Shown here: positions 33,940-41,806 of the stretch, piece by piece
Position numbering within the stretch: the first letter of the stretch is position 1
Layout: each line of letters opens with the position of its first letter
Assembly (NCBI GenBank): GCA_004321925.1
Contig: SCQH01000014.1
Span: 30,809-94,808 of the forward strand
Length of the DNA: 64,000 bases
Reading direction: 5' to 3'
Source: Nitrospirota bacterium
Lineage (GTDB): Bacteria > Nitrospirota > Thermodesulfovibrionia > Thermodesulfovibrionales > UBA6898
The notes under the pieces: generated by a model
What the model saw: the letters and a program-made list of their open reading frames with translations, nothing else
Databases searched by the model: none
Told to the model about the DNA's origin: nothing
Position numbers and translations under genes: made by a program

Positions 33940-35667
33940 ATGCTCAAAAATCGGTTTCCTGCCAGCAGTAATATCAGTCGTCTTGCCGGATCAATCATGC
34001 TCCTGCTTGTTTTCGTTGCCCTGCCGGCAATTTCTTCCGGCAGTACCGTTGCAGACTGTTTCAAAACGGTTGCAGGTTATAATGCCTTTACCACCGGAGC
34101 ATCGGATGTGATCGCCGGGGTCACGTTTGCCGTAGAGCATCCGAACTGTGCTGCCATGCTCTTTGATACATCTTTTGAAATTCTATCCGTAGCGACAATA
34201 GCCGTAAAAGAGGCAGGGCTGTTCACGAGCGAGGGACAATGCCAATATATAGTGACCGGAGGTGCAGTAGCCGGACCGGTGAAAAAAGCGATCGCCGACA
34301 CCCTGAAGAAGTATCTGCCCTCTGAACTATCAGGGCCCCTTCAGTCGTATGGGGATGACCAGTTCCAACAGGCCTTGAACAGCATCCCCGGATTCGAACA
34401 GCTGCCCTGCGCATGCTCTGTCGCATTCTCCGGTTTGAGTATTGCCAATCTCCGCGCGGTCATCTCGAAGGAAGTGAAGGGCATCAAAGCCTGCAACAGC
34501 CTTCTTTCAGGGGCGGTATCAAGCATGAAGGAAGGGGTGGAAAAGCTGGGCGAGGCCGCGGGCTTTGCCTGCGAACAGCCCAAGATGAAAGAACAAGAAT
34601 ACTACCAGACGTTCCTTGCGCCGCTACTGGATACGTATGCCCTGGCAACAGATAAGGAACGCCATGTCGGATGCTACAACCACCCGACCGGGAAATGCCG
34701 TGCCGACTGCATGAAATATTACACAAGCGGTTCCCCGGGCTGCCGTATGAAAGAGGGCAATGCGAGCCACCTCTGCGACGTGATCTTTGAGCAGTTCGAC
34801 CCGAAGGTGATGGCGAGGCAGCCCGTGCTCGTCAGCGCGGCGCTTGCAGCCTGCACCGGCATGGGTGATGGCTGCGTCATGAACAAGGACTATCCCAAGA
34901 TGGTCTTAGACACCTATGGGCAGGACACACTTTCTTCCTGCCTCGGTCTGCTCAAAAACACGTATAAGACCCCCGGCTGCATACCAGCTGAGCAGCCCTG
35001 CTGTTGGCGGGCACCGTGGCCTCCTGAGCTCAAGTGCAAGAAAGCCCGTGCCGAGGCCGCCTCCAGGGTCGGTAATCTCGGCAGCCAGATCGAACAGTCC
35101 TTCAATGACCTTTCGGCATCGAACGCCGACGCAAAGATGATAGCTGACCGCCAGGCCTGTCAGCAGGCGATCATCGGGAACACGCTGAAGTACGTGCAGG
35201 ACGCGGCCTGTGACGCGGCGGCAAAGACGCCGACTGACGACTATAGCGGTATATGGCCGGCAGTTCTGCAGGCAGCTAAGGGCACGGCGTCGGGAGATGC
35301 GTATACAAAGTGCGACGGCCCGTATAACAAGCAGGTCAAGATCAATGGCTGCAAGAGCAAATGCGCCAACGCAGCCACCCTGCAGGCTCTTTACGGAAGC
35401 AGTGGCCCGTCAGCGTCCAATCAGTGTTACAGCGATTGCATGACAGGGGCGATCGTCGGCAAGATGAAAGACCCGGGGCATCAGCAGATGCAGTCACAGC
35501 AGCAGGCCAACTGTATCGCACAGTGCAAGATCACCTGTGAGAACGCACCCACATCAGTGGCCTGCGTTAATTGCAAGAAACCGAATGCATGCAGTTCCGG
35601 CACAGGCTCGGGTTCTGGCGGATCAGCCAAGCCAAAAGTCGGTTCTGGCGGGGCACCACTCCAGTAG
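33940..35667 (+). CDS. Large exported cysteine-rich protein, unknown function
   Basis: 575 residues. Signal peptide about 1-34 (a hydrophobic run LLLVFVALPAISSG). The mature chain has about 32 Cys, many in CxxxC pairs such as CRADC, CKSKC, CYSDC and CIAQCKITC, suggesting disulphide-linked helical hairpins outside the cytoplasm. The tail is Gly/Ser-rich (GSGSGGSAKPK). GAGGGG lies 4 bp ahead of ATG 33940, so the earlier start at 33883 is rejected. A terminator follows. The type II system encoded in this window could export it, but that is speculation. Confidence 0.7.
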   Translation: MLKNRFPASSNISRLAGSIMLLLVFVALPAISSGSTVADCFKTVAGYNAFTTGASDVIAGVTFAVEHPNCAAMLFDTSFEILSVATIAVKEAGLFTSEGQCQYIVTGGAVAGPVKKAIADTLKKYLPSELSGPLQSYGDDQFQQALNSIPGFEQLPCACSVAFSGLSIANLRAVISKEVKGIKACNSLLSGAVSSMKEGVEKLGEAAGFACEQPKMKEQEYYQTFLAPLLDTYALATDKERHVGCYNHPTGKCRADCMKYYTSGSPGCRMKEGNASHLCDVIFEQFDPKVMARQPVLVSAALAACTGMGDGCVMNKDYPKMVLDTYGQDTLSSCLGLLKNTYKTPGCIPAEQPCCWRAPWPPELKCKKARAEAASRVGNLGSQIEQSFNDLSASNADAKMIADRQACQQAIIGNTLKYVQDAACDAAAKTPTDDYSGIWPAVLQAAKGTASGDAYTKCDGPYNKQVKINGCKSKCANAATLQALYGSSGPSASNQCYSDCMTGAIVGKMKDPGHQQMQSQQQANCIAQCKITCENAPTSVACVNCKKPNACSSGTGSGSGGSAKPKVGSGGAPLQ

Positions 35668-35677
35668 GATCAGCCCT

Positions 35678-35725
35678 TTCTGATGGCCCTATCTTTATAG
35701 CCTTCAGAAGCCCGTTGTTTTTTTT
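35678..35725 (+). terminator. Intrinsic terminator of the Cys-rich protein gene
   Basis: TTCTGATGGC (35678-35687) pairs with GCCTTCAGAA (35700-35709) with one mismatch, and a run of eight T follows at 35718-35725 after a short gap. Confidence 0.6.
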
Positions 35726-35734
35726 CTCAACGTA

Positions 35735-35762
35735 TTAACATATATTATACATTAAATAATAT
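35735..35762 (+). promoter_or_regulatory. Candidate promoter of the leader RNA
   Basis: TTAACA (35735-35740) and TAATAT (35757-35762), 16-bp spacer, in a very AT-rich stretch between the preceding terminator and the structured leader. It predicts a transcript starting near 35769. Confidence 0.4.
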
Positions 35763-35805
35763 TAATTTGCAGTCCTCCAAATCCCGAGCTACAATGAGAT
35801 CAAAG

Positions 35806-35895
35806 GAAGAGTCCTCCCGAAAAGCCTAATCCTCCGCGAGGGGGAGGCGGAAAGCGGCGGGTCTTCTGGAAAGAAGATGGCCGAGCTGCCGAAGG
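35806..35895 (+). promoter_or_regulatory. Candidate c-di-GMP-I (GEMM-I)-like riboswitch aptamer
   Basis: The leader shows, in order: GAAAAGCC-like 5' strand (35819-35826); CCTCC-GCGA-GGGGG hairpin with a GNRA tetraloop (35831-35844); GGAAAGC (35849-35855), one base from the GEMM-I core GCAAAGC; CGGGTCT then a hairpin GTCTTC/GAAGAT (35861-35878); and GCCGAGCTGCCGAAG (35880-35894), which resembles the usual GEMM-I 3' segment. The 3' part also forms the first strand of an intrinsic terminator, as in transcriptional riboswitches. The 5' GGCAAACC element of GEMM-I is poorly matched, so this is either a variant or a different class of structured RNA. Confidence 0.45.
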
Positions 35896-35925
35896 AAGTA
35901 TCACTTTGGCAAACTCGGCTTTTTT
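35880..35925 (+). terminator. Leader terminator (attenuator) overlapping the aptamer 3' end
   Basis: GCCGAG (35880-35885) pairs with CTCGGC (35914-35919), the inner TGCCGAAG pairs with CTTTGGCA, and six T follow at 35920-35925. It stands 42 bp before the start of the 105-residue gene, inside its leader, which is the layout of transcriptional attenuation. Confidence 0.75.
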
Positions 35926-35967
35926 AGTTGTTAACAGGCCGATACGGTCACTAATAAGGAGGCTGTT

Positions 35968-36285
35968 ATGGCAACTGCAAGAGATCTCAAGGTAGGGAAT
36001 TACTGCACGAGGGTTTACACTGAGCTTTCGGGCATGAAATCGCAGCTTCTCGGTTTTGTCCATGAGATCGAGGCGATGAAGGGACCGGAGAAGGAATTGC
36101 TTATGACACATATTCCGCACTTCCGGGATGTCATCAATACGATCGAATGGAAGCTCGAGATACTCGGAAGGGTCTGCCCGTTTGAATGGACGGGACCCCG
36201 GGACGTTGAAACAGTATCGTCGGTCCAGTTACAGGCAGATACGTCGGGAAGGGAAGAGATATCAGGAGGCTATCTCGGAGGATAA
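35968..36285 (+). CDS. 105-residue protein under leader control, unknown function
   Basis: 105 residues, predicted soluble and mostly helical (about 8-70), with a Gly-rich tail (EEISGGYLGG). Two Cys (positions 12 and 68); no signal peptide and no membrane segment. AAGGAGG lies 5 bp upstream of ATG 35968. It is alone in its transcription unit, between an attenuator and a strong terminator. Family not recognised. If the leader is a c-di-GMP riboswitch, the protein may work in motility, adhesion or surface attachment, which is inference. Confidence 0.7.
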   Translation: MATARDLKVGNYCTRVYTELSGMKSQLLGFVHEIEAMKGPEKELLMTHIPHFRDVINTIEWKLEILGRVCPFEWTGPRDVETVSSVQLQADTSGREEISGGYLGG

Positions 36286-36310
36286 ATAATTAATCAATAA
36301 AGTCTCTAAA

Positions 36311-36360
36311 ACGGAAGGGAGGCAGAGGGTATATCGGGGCTCTGCCTCCCTTCCGTTTTT
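36311..36360 (+). terminator. Strong intrinsic terminator, probably bidirectional
   Basis: A perfect 17-bp stem (36311-36327 with 36340-36356), 12-base loop and T-run to 36360. On the minus strand the same stem is followed by TTTT, so it may also end the histidine-kinase transcript that stops at 36403. Confidence 0.9.
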
Positions 36361-36402
36361 CTTATCAAAGGACTGATCGCCCTGTTGGATAGTCTGCCTG
36401 CA

Positions 36403-37587
36403 TCACGCTTTGCGTATATCAGGAAAAAGAAGGGTTACGGTAGTGCCTTCTGTTTCACTGCTCTCGAGCCTGATCATGCCGCCTTCTTCTTCCACGATAT
36501 TCTTTGCTATCGGAAGGCCGAGGCCGGTCCCTTTCCGCACCCCGCCGGGCGTAAAAAAGGGCTCGAACACCTTCCCTATCTTCTCAGCAGGGATTCCCCT
36601 GCCGGTGTCCTGTATCCTGACCCTGACATAGGGGACCCCTTCGAGGATCTCCCGGTCCGCCAGGACAGACAGCATACCGCCTGAGGGCATTGCATCGAGG
36701 GCATTTGAGATGATCCGCTCAACAGCCTCGCGCAGCTGCTCCTTATCCACCCGGACCACCGCATCATGCTCATACACTGTCCGGACCTCTACCGCCTGAA
36801 GCCTGCATCTCTCCTGCAGGGTAGTGACCGCCTGATCGAGGATCCCGGCCAGGGGCTGGGCCTCAAGCAGGGGACTTCTTGTTCGGGAATAGGCAAGCAC
36901 GTCATGCAGGATGACCTCGAGCTTTGTGACTTCGCTGATGATATATTCCGCATACTCCCGCTCTTTTTCGCTGTCAGCTATCTTGGCGAGCCTCCGGGCA
37001 AAGCCCCCTACAGTGGTGAGGGGGTTTCTGATCTCGTCAGCGACATTGGCGGCGATACGGCCGAGGGCAGAGAGCTTTTCGGCATCGGCGAGCTTCTCCA
37101 TTATCCGATGCCGTTCATCCTCGGTCTTTTTGCGCTCGGTAATATCTCTGACAGCACCGACTGCGACTATATCACCTTCGGTTTCGAGCGGGCTCAGACT
37201 GATATCGGCCGGGAATTCGGACCCGTCCTTTCTCAAGCCGTAAATGGTGAGGTTGGTCCCCATGGGACGCACCTGCGGATGCTCGAAGTATTGCTTCACC
37301 TTTTCACGGTGGCCGCCACGGTAACGCTCAGGGATGAGGGATTCGAGTTCTCTGCCGGCGAGTTCTTCCTCAGTATAACCGAAGAGACTTGCCAACTGAG
37401 CATTGGTGAGGACGATCCTGGCCTGCCTGTCGACAAAGACCATGGCGTCGGGGGTCGACTGAAGAAGCTGTTCGTACCGCTTCTGAACATTCTGGTACTC
37501 AAACCGGCACTGCTGGAGCTCCAGGAATTTCTGGCGCATATCTGCCAGTTCCTTCTCAAACTCTTTGCGCGACTTATATCTCTGCAT
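36403..37587 (-). CDS. PAS-domain histidine-kinase-like protein with Asp in place of the phospho-His
   Basis: 394 residues from ATG 37587. A coiled coil (about 8-45), a PAS domain (about 42-150) ending VRDITERKK, a dimerisation (HisKA) helix and a GHKL ATPase domain with N box (RIISNALDAM), G1 (DTGRGIP), F (FEPFFTPG) and G2 (GTGLGLPIAK), all intact. The H box reads ANVADEIRNPL: residue 184 is Asp (codon GAC, 37036-37038) where AHEIRNPL is expected. A single C-to-G change would explain it. No membrane segment, so cytoplasmic NtrB-like. A longer reading to 37725 lacks support. No response regulator gene is adjacent. Confidence 0.82.
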   Translation of the reverse strand: MQRYKSRKEFEKELADMRQKFLELQQCRFEYQNVQKRYEQLLQSTPDAMVFVDRQARIVLTNAQLASLFGYTEEELAGRELESLIPERYRGGHREKVKQYFEHPQVRPMGTNLTIYGLRKDGSEFPADISLSPLETEGDIVAVGAVRDITERKKTEDERHRIMEKLADAEKLSALGRIAANVADEIRNPLTTVGGFARRLAKIADSEKEREYAEYIISEVTKLEVILHDVLAYSRTRSPLLEAQPLAGILDQAVTTLQERCRLQAVEVRTVYEHDAVVRVDKEQLREAVERIISNALDAMPSGGMLSVLADREILEGVPYVRVRIQDTGRGIPAEKIGKVFEPFFTPGGVRKGTGLGLPIAKNIVEEEGGMIRLESSETEGTTVTLLFPDIRKA

Positions 37588-37805
37588 GGCAGGCGGACCC
37601 CTTTCCTTATCTTCTTTTCTGAACTTATCCCTGATCAAATCCTGATGAACTCTGCCGTAATGCTTAATTTTAGCAGAAAAAACCGGAGCTGTCTTTGTCT
37701 GAAGCAGAAGCCGGTCCGGGAGCATGGTACAATAGGTGACGGATGTCTGTCCGGCGCTGCAGAGCTGGTGGACAGGCAGCCGGCGTCCATTGAAAGGAGT
37801 GTGGC

Positions 37806-38750
37806 ATGGCGGTACATGAAGGTTACGAAGTGATCATCGTCGGAGGAGGCCCGGCCGGGCTCACTGCAGGGCTCTACTGCCAAAGGGCTGCCTTAAAGAC
37901 GCTCCTTTTTGAAAAAGGCCTGCCCGGCGGTCAGATCGCCATATCAAAGGATGTTGAGAATTACCCCGGGGTAGAAGGCATCACCGGGTTCGAGCTCGCC
38001 GAGAAGATGCTCCATCACGCAGAGTCATTCGGCCTGAACGTTGCCAAACAGGAAGTTGTGGCTATAAAGACCGGACAGGACAAGCATACGGTCGAACTTG
38101 CCAATGGCGATATCTTCCGAACAGACGCCCTGATCCTTGCCGCGGGCGGCTCTGCCCGGAAGCTTGGGGTCCCGGGTGAAGCGGAGTATCTCGGGAGCGG
38201 GGTCTCGTACTGCGCCACCTGCGACGGTTTCTTCTTCAGGGGCAAGACCACGGTCGTCATCGGCGGCGGGGACACTGCGGTTGAGGAGGCCCTTTTTCTC
38301 TCAAAGATCGCAGACAGCGTCTCTCTTATTCACCGGGGGGCTGAACTGCGGGCGAGCAGGATACTCCAGGACCGCCTCCTTTCCGAACCGAAGGTCCGGA
38401 TAATTCGCAACACCGTGATCACGGAGATCAAAGGAGACAACAAGGCGGTCACTGCCATATCTTTTCATAACACTGAATCAGGCAGCCGGGGAGAGATTCC
38501 GACAGAGGGGGTCTTCATCTTTATCGGCTATTCCCCGAACAATCAGCTTATCCCTGCCGGGGTCCGCATGAACGAGCAGGGTTTCGTCATCACGGATGAG
38601 AAGTGCGAGACGAATGTCCCGGGCATCTTCGCGGTCGGGGACGTCCGCCAGAAGTTCGCTAACCAGATCGTGGTTGCCGCGGCCGACGGAAGCATCGCAG
38701 CCTTGGGGGCGGCCCATTATCTTGAGCTGAAGAAGGCCGGAGCTAAGTGA
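37806..38750 (+). CDS. trxB: Thioredoxin reductase
   Basis: 314 residues. FAD-binding GGGPAG at 13-18, redox-active CATC with Cys136 and Cys139, NADPH loop GGGDTA at 153-158 and C-terminal FAD motif GIFAVGDVR near 277. Length and motif order match low-molecular-weight TrxB. Cytoplasmic; it keeps thioredoxin reduced using NADPH. AAGGAG precedes the ATG. It stands alone between the kinase (divergent) and the MATE gene (convergent). Confidence 0.93.
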   Translation: MAVHEGYEVIIVGGGPAGLTAGLYCQRAALKTLLFEKGLPGGQIAISKDVENYPGVEGITGFELAEKMLHHAESFGLNVAKQEVVAIKTGQDKHTVELANGDIFRTDALILAAGGSARKLGVPGEAEYLGSGVSYCATCDGFFFRGKTTVVIGGGDTAVEEALFLSKIADSVSLIHRGAELRASRILQDRLLSEPKVRIIRNTVITEIKGDNKAVTAISFHNTESGSRGEIPTEGVFIFIGYSPNNQLIPAGVRMNEQGFVITDEKCETNVPGIFAVGDVRQKFANQIVVAAADGSIAALGAAHYLELKKAGAK

Positions 38751-38757
38751 TCAGGGT

Positions 38758-40131
38758 TCAGTCGACTGCCAGGGACCTCCAGCCTCCGCGGTAAAAGCGC
38801 AGGGCCATCAGGCAGCCCTGGATGGTCATCGACAGCACCATCGCAAACCACACCCCCAGTGCGCCATAGCCGAAGCTCAGGGCCAGGGCATAGGCCAGGG
38901 GGAGCCTGATCAGCCACATCGAAACAATGATCACCCACATGGTCCCCTTCGTGTCTCCCGCGCCCTGGAGCCCTCCGCCAAGCACGGCGCTCATCGCCAT
39001 GAACGGCTCGGCAAGCATATTGAACCTCAGGTAGCGGGCCGTCTCCCTTATCACCTCCGGGTTTCCGGTCAGTCCCGAGGCAAAGAGCTCAGCGAAGATA
39101 TAGACTGTGACCGACATGAGGCTTATAACCAGCATCCCGGCCCCGGTTATCCGCCAGCCCGCGGCTGCCGCCCTGACCGGGTCCCCTGAACCAAGGTTCT
39201 GACCGACCAGGACAGAGGCGGCCATATTCAGTGCAAAGGCAGGCAGGTAGATGACGGCCTCTATCCTGAGGCCGTTGGTGAGAGAGGCCATGGCTACGAT
39301 GCTTTCGTCCCCCAGTCTTCCCAGTATGTTATAGAGCATGATCGTCCCGGCACCCCAGGCAACCTGAAGCACGGCAGCTGGCCAGGCGATGCGGACGATC
39401 TTTCCTATCAGTTCAGGGGAAAGGGGGCCCCTGTCAGAAAATACTCTTCTCCATCTGCCCTGCGTCAGGAAGAGGAGGTTCACGCAGAGCCCGATGAAGA
39501 CGGACAGGCTCGTCGCAACGGCGATGCCCTGATATCCCATCGCAGGGACAGGATAGCTGCCGAAGACCAGCATGAAATCACCGGCTATGTTGATCAGGCT
39601 GACAATGAACATCGTCAGCAGGGGCTTGCGGACCTCCCCGGTCGCCCTGAAGACCGCATTCGAAATTATCAGGACATAGTTCGGCCCGAGAGACAGGGCA
39701 AATATCCTGAGGAACTTCTCGGCGATCTCTCGGACCGGTCCCGGGAAGCCGGCGAGCGCTATGATCTCCCGGTGGAAGGCGAGGGTCAGGCCGGTCAGCG
39801 CCGAACCGATGAGGAGACTGAAGAACAGCGACTGCCTGGCGGTCTGCAGTGCCTTTGCGGTATCCCCGGCGCCTGTCTCGCGTGCCACGAGCGCCAGCGT
39901 CCCGATGCCGATCGCATTGGCAAGGATGATGATGAAGAAATATATCTGGCTGACAAAACCGACTGCAGCCTGCGTCTCGGGGCTGATAAGCCCTGCCACA
40001 TAGACATCGGCGAGGCCGACAAAGAAATTGAAGACCATGATGCAGAGCATCGGCCATGACATCTGCCAGATGGTGGCCCAGAGATTTCCTCCGCCTGACA
40101 TCTCGCCTCCCGGTCTGCCGGCAAGGCTCAT
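38758..40131 (-). CDS. MATE-family efflux transporter
   Basis: 457 residues, about twelve membrane segments in two six-helix halves (about 15-225 and 235-445), as in MATE/NorM-type proteins. Conserved features include GLADVYVAGLISPETQAAVGFV in helix 2 and the second-half AWPAAVLQVAWGAGTI. A shorter start at an internal Met (MSGGG, near residue 11) is possible. Overlaps the YihY gene by 4 bp. Probably exports a cationic compound with Na+ or H+; substrate unknown. Confidence 0.88.
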   Translation of the reverse strand: MSLAGRPGGEMSGGGNLWATIWQMSWPMLCIMVFNFFVGLADVYVAGLISPETQAAVGFVSQIYFFIIILANAIGIGTLALVARETGAGDTAKALQTARQSLFFSLLIGSALTGLTLAFHREIIALAGFPGPVREIAEKFLRIFALSLGPNYVLIISNAVFRATGEVRKPLLTMFIVSLINIAGDFMLVFGSYPVPAMGYQGIAVATSLSVFIGLCVNLLFLTQGRWRRVFSDRGPLSPELIGKIVRIAWPAAVLQVAWGAGTIMLYNILGRLGDESIVAMASLTNGLRIEAVIYLPAFALNMAASVLVGQNLGSGDPVRAAAAGWRITGAGMLVISLMSVTVYIFAELFASGLTGNPEVIRETARYLRFNMLAEPFMAMSAVLGGGLQGAGDTKGTMWVIIVSMWLIRLPLAYALALSFGYGALGVWFAMVLSMTIQGCLMALRFYRGGWRSLAVD

Positions 40132-41024
40132 GTCTTGAAGTCTGACGGCATGCCCCCGGAAGTCTTCCCGCTGGGGTGCTCAAGCTCCGCGATCACCTGG
40201 GCTCCGAACAGGAGGATGAGGGCAACGGCTTCTATACTGAAGAGGGCGACTACTGCCGTGGCGAAAGACCCGTAGATCAGGTTCACCATCGAAAGCACCG
40301 AGTAGTACCAGACCAGCACCCTGCGGGTGATCTCCCAAAGGACCGTTGCTGTTATCCCCCCGAGCAGCGCATGGCTGAAGGTCACCTTTACCATGGGCAT
40401 GACCAGGTAGATGGAGGTGAGCATGAGCACCTCACCGATTATTCCGAGCATATAGAGTGCGGCCCCCGTTGTCCCCTGGAGCTGCAGGCTCCACCCGAAG
40501 ACCATCAGCTGCCGGCTTTCGAGCGTCTCGATGGCTCCCGCGATGAAGGAGACCAGCACGATCCCCAGGCCGAGCAGGAGGATGTAGACATACGGGATGA
40601 TCGCCGAGATGAGAAAGTGGCGCCGTTTTATCCTGACGCGATGGTAGAAGATGACCGAAAAGGCGTTTTCGAGCACGGTAAAGGCGATCGAGCTGAAAAA
40701 GAGCATGACCAGAAAACCGATCAGCCCGATCACCCGCCGGTGCTCGAGGAAGACGCGTACCTGCTCGGTCAGGGTCGCCGCATAACCGGGGATGACCATT
40801 TCGAGGTAGGTCGAAAGCGTATGAAAGAGCCGCTCCGCTCCGATAAAATGCGACAGAACGACCAGCGCGAGGATCGACAGAGGGACGATAGAAAGCAGGG
40901 TGTAGTAGGCAACAGCGCCGGACAGCAGCAGGCCCTGATTGCGTTTGAACCCGCGCAATACCCTCAGCAGGAACCCGAGGAACTGGTCCGGCAGTCCTTT
41001 GTCTTTCTGTTTTTTATGTACCAT
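40128..41024 (-). CDS. YihY/BrkB-family inner-membrane protein
   Basis: About 298 residues from ATG 41024. Six membrane segments and the family motif SGAVAYYTLLSIVPLSIL near 30-50, then GSFATAVVALFSIEAVALILLFGAQ at the end. Earlier in-frame starts at 41060 and 41096 exist; none has a clear ribosome site and the choice is uncertain. The family was once called RNase BN but is not a nuclease; function unknown. Co-transcribed with the MATE gene. Confidence 0.83.
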   Translation of the reverse strand: MVHKKQKDKGLPDQFLGFLLRVLRGFKRNQGLLLSGAVAYYTLLSIVPLSILALVVLSHFIGAERLFHTLSTYLEMVIPGYAATLTEQVRVFLEHRRVIGLIGFLVMLFFSSIAFTVLENAFSVIFYHRVRIKRRHFLISAIIPYVYILLLGLGIVLVSFIAGAIETLESRQLMVFGWSLQLQGTTGAALYMLGIIGEVLMLTSIYLVMPMVKVTFSHALLGGITATVLWEITRRVLVWYYSVLSMVNLIYGSFATAVVALFSIEAVALILLFGAQVIAELEHPSGKTSGGMPSDFKT

Positions 41025-41146
41025 GGATATGTTTCTTCTCAGCCTGTCTCTCTGTAACATATTGTATGGTGAAGATGAGATGAAAGCAAACGGCACGGGG
41101 CAATGCTCCGGGTTTCAGCCGCGCCGCGGTAAAGCCGCGAAGGTGG

Positions 41147-41806
41147 TCAGGCAGCTGTCTGGAGTCCGTCCTTAAGCAGGACCGTCCTGTCGGCGCGGGA
41201 GGCAAGGTCATTGTTATGGGTCACCATCACGATGGTATATCCTTTTCGGTGAAGTGACCGCAGCAGGTCAAAGATCTTTTCGCTGTTGAGCGTGTCGAGG
41301 TTCCCTGTCGGCTCGTCAGCCAGGACGATCTCCGGATCGTTCGCCAGGGCACGCGCTATCGCAACGCGCTGCATCTCCCCGCCGCTCAGCTGGTTCGGGA
41401 AATGCTTCATCCGGTTATGAAGGCCGACGGTCGCGATCAGGGAGGCGATCTTGTCTACATCTATCTTCTGCCTGCTGAAGACCTTAGGCAGTGTGACATT
41501 ATCAAAGACGGAAAGCCCGGGCATAAGGTAGAACTGCTGAAAGACGAATCCGATCTTTCTGCTGCGTATTCCGTCAAGCTCTGTCTCGGACATATGCTCA
41601 ACATTTAGATCATCGAACTTCATTGTACCCTTTGTCGGTCGGTCGAGACAGCCGAGGATATGCAGGAGGGACGATTTGCCTGAGCCCGAAGGCCCGACGA
41701 TCGAGAGGAACTCCCCTTTAGCGATATCCAGGTCAATGCCCCTGAGCGCATGGAGCTCCTCGGCCCCCCTGCGATATATCTTCTCGACTCCCCTGAGTTC
41801 TATCAT
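41147..41806 (-). CDS. ABC transporter ATPase, LolD/MacB type
   Basis: 219 residues. Walker [10 protein letters not shown] near 37-45, signature [15 protein letters not shown], Walker [13 protein letters not shown] and switch His (VTHNND). This is the LolD/MacB/FtsE subclass that works with FtsX-type permeases, one of which lies directly upstream with a 4-bp overlap. Third ABC ATPase of this type in the window. Substrate unknown. Confidence 0.9.
   Translation of the reverse strand: MIELRGVEKIYRRGAEELHALRGIDLDIAKGEFLSIVGPSGSGKSSLLHILGCLDRPTKGTMKFDDLNVEHMSETELDGIRSRKIGFVFQQFYLMPGLSVFDNVTLPKVFSRQKIDVDKIASLIATVGLHNRMKHFPNQLSGGEMQRVAIARALANDPEIVLADEPTGNLDTLNSEKIFDLLRSLHRKGYTIVMVTHNNDLASRADRTVLLKDGLQTAA

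Noticed and set aside
35806..35925. Glycine riboswitch
   Set aside because: The leader begins GGAAGAG and contains CCGAAGG, but the conserved glycine aptamer core and the tandem layout are absent; the GEMM-I order of elements fits better.
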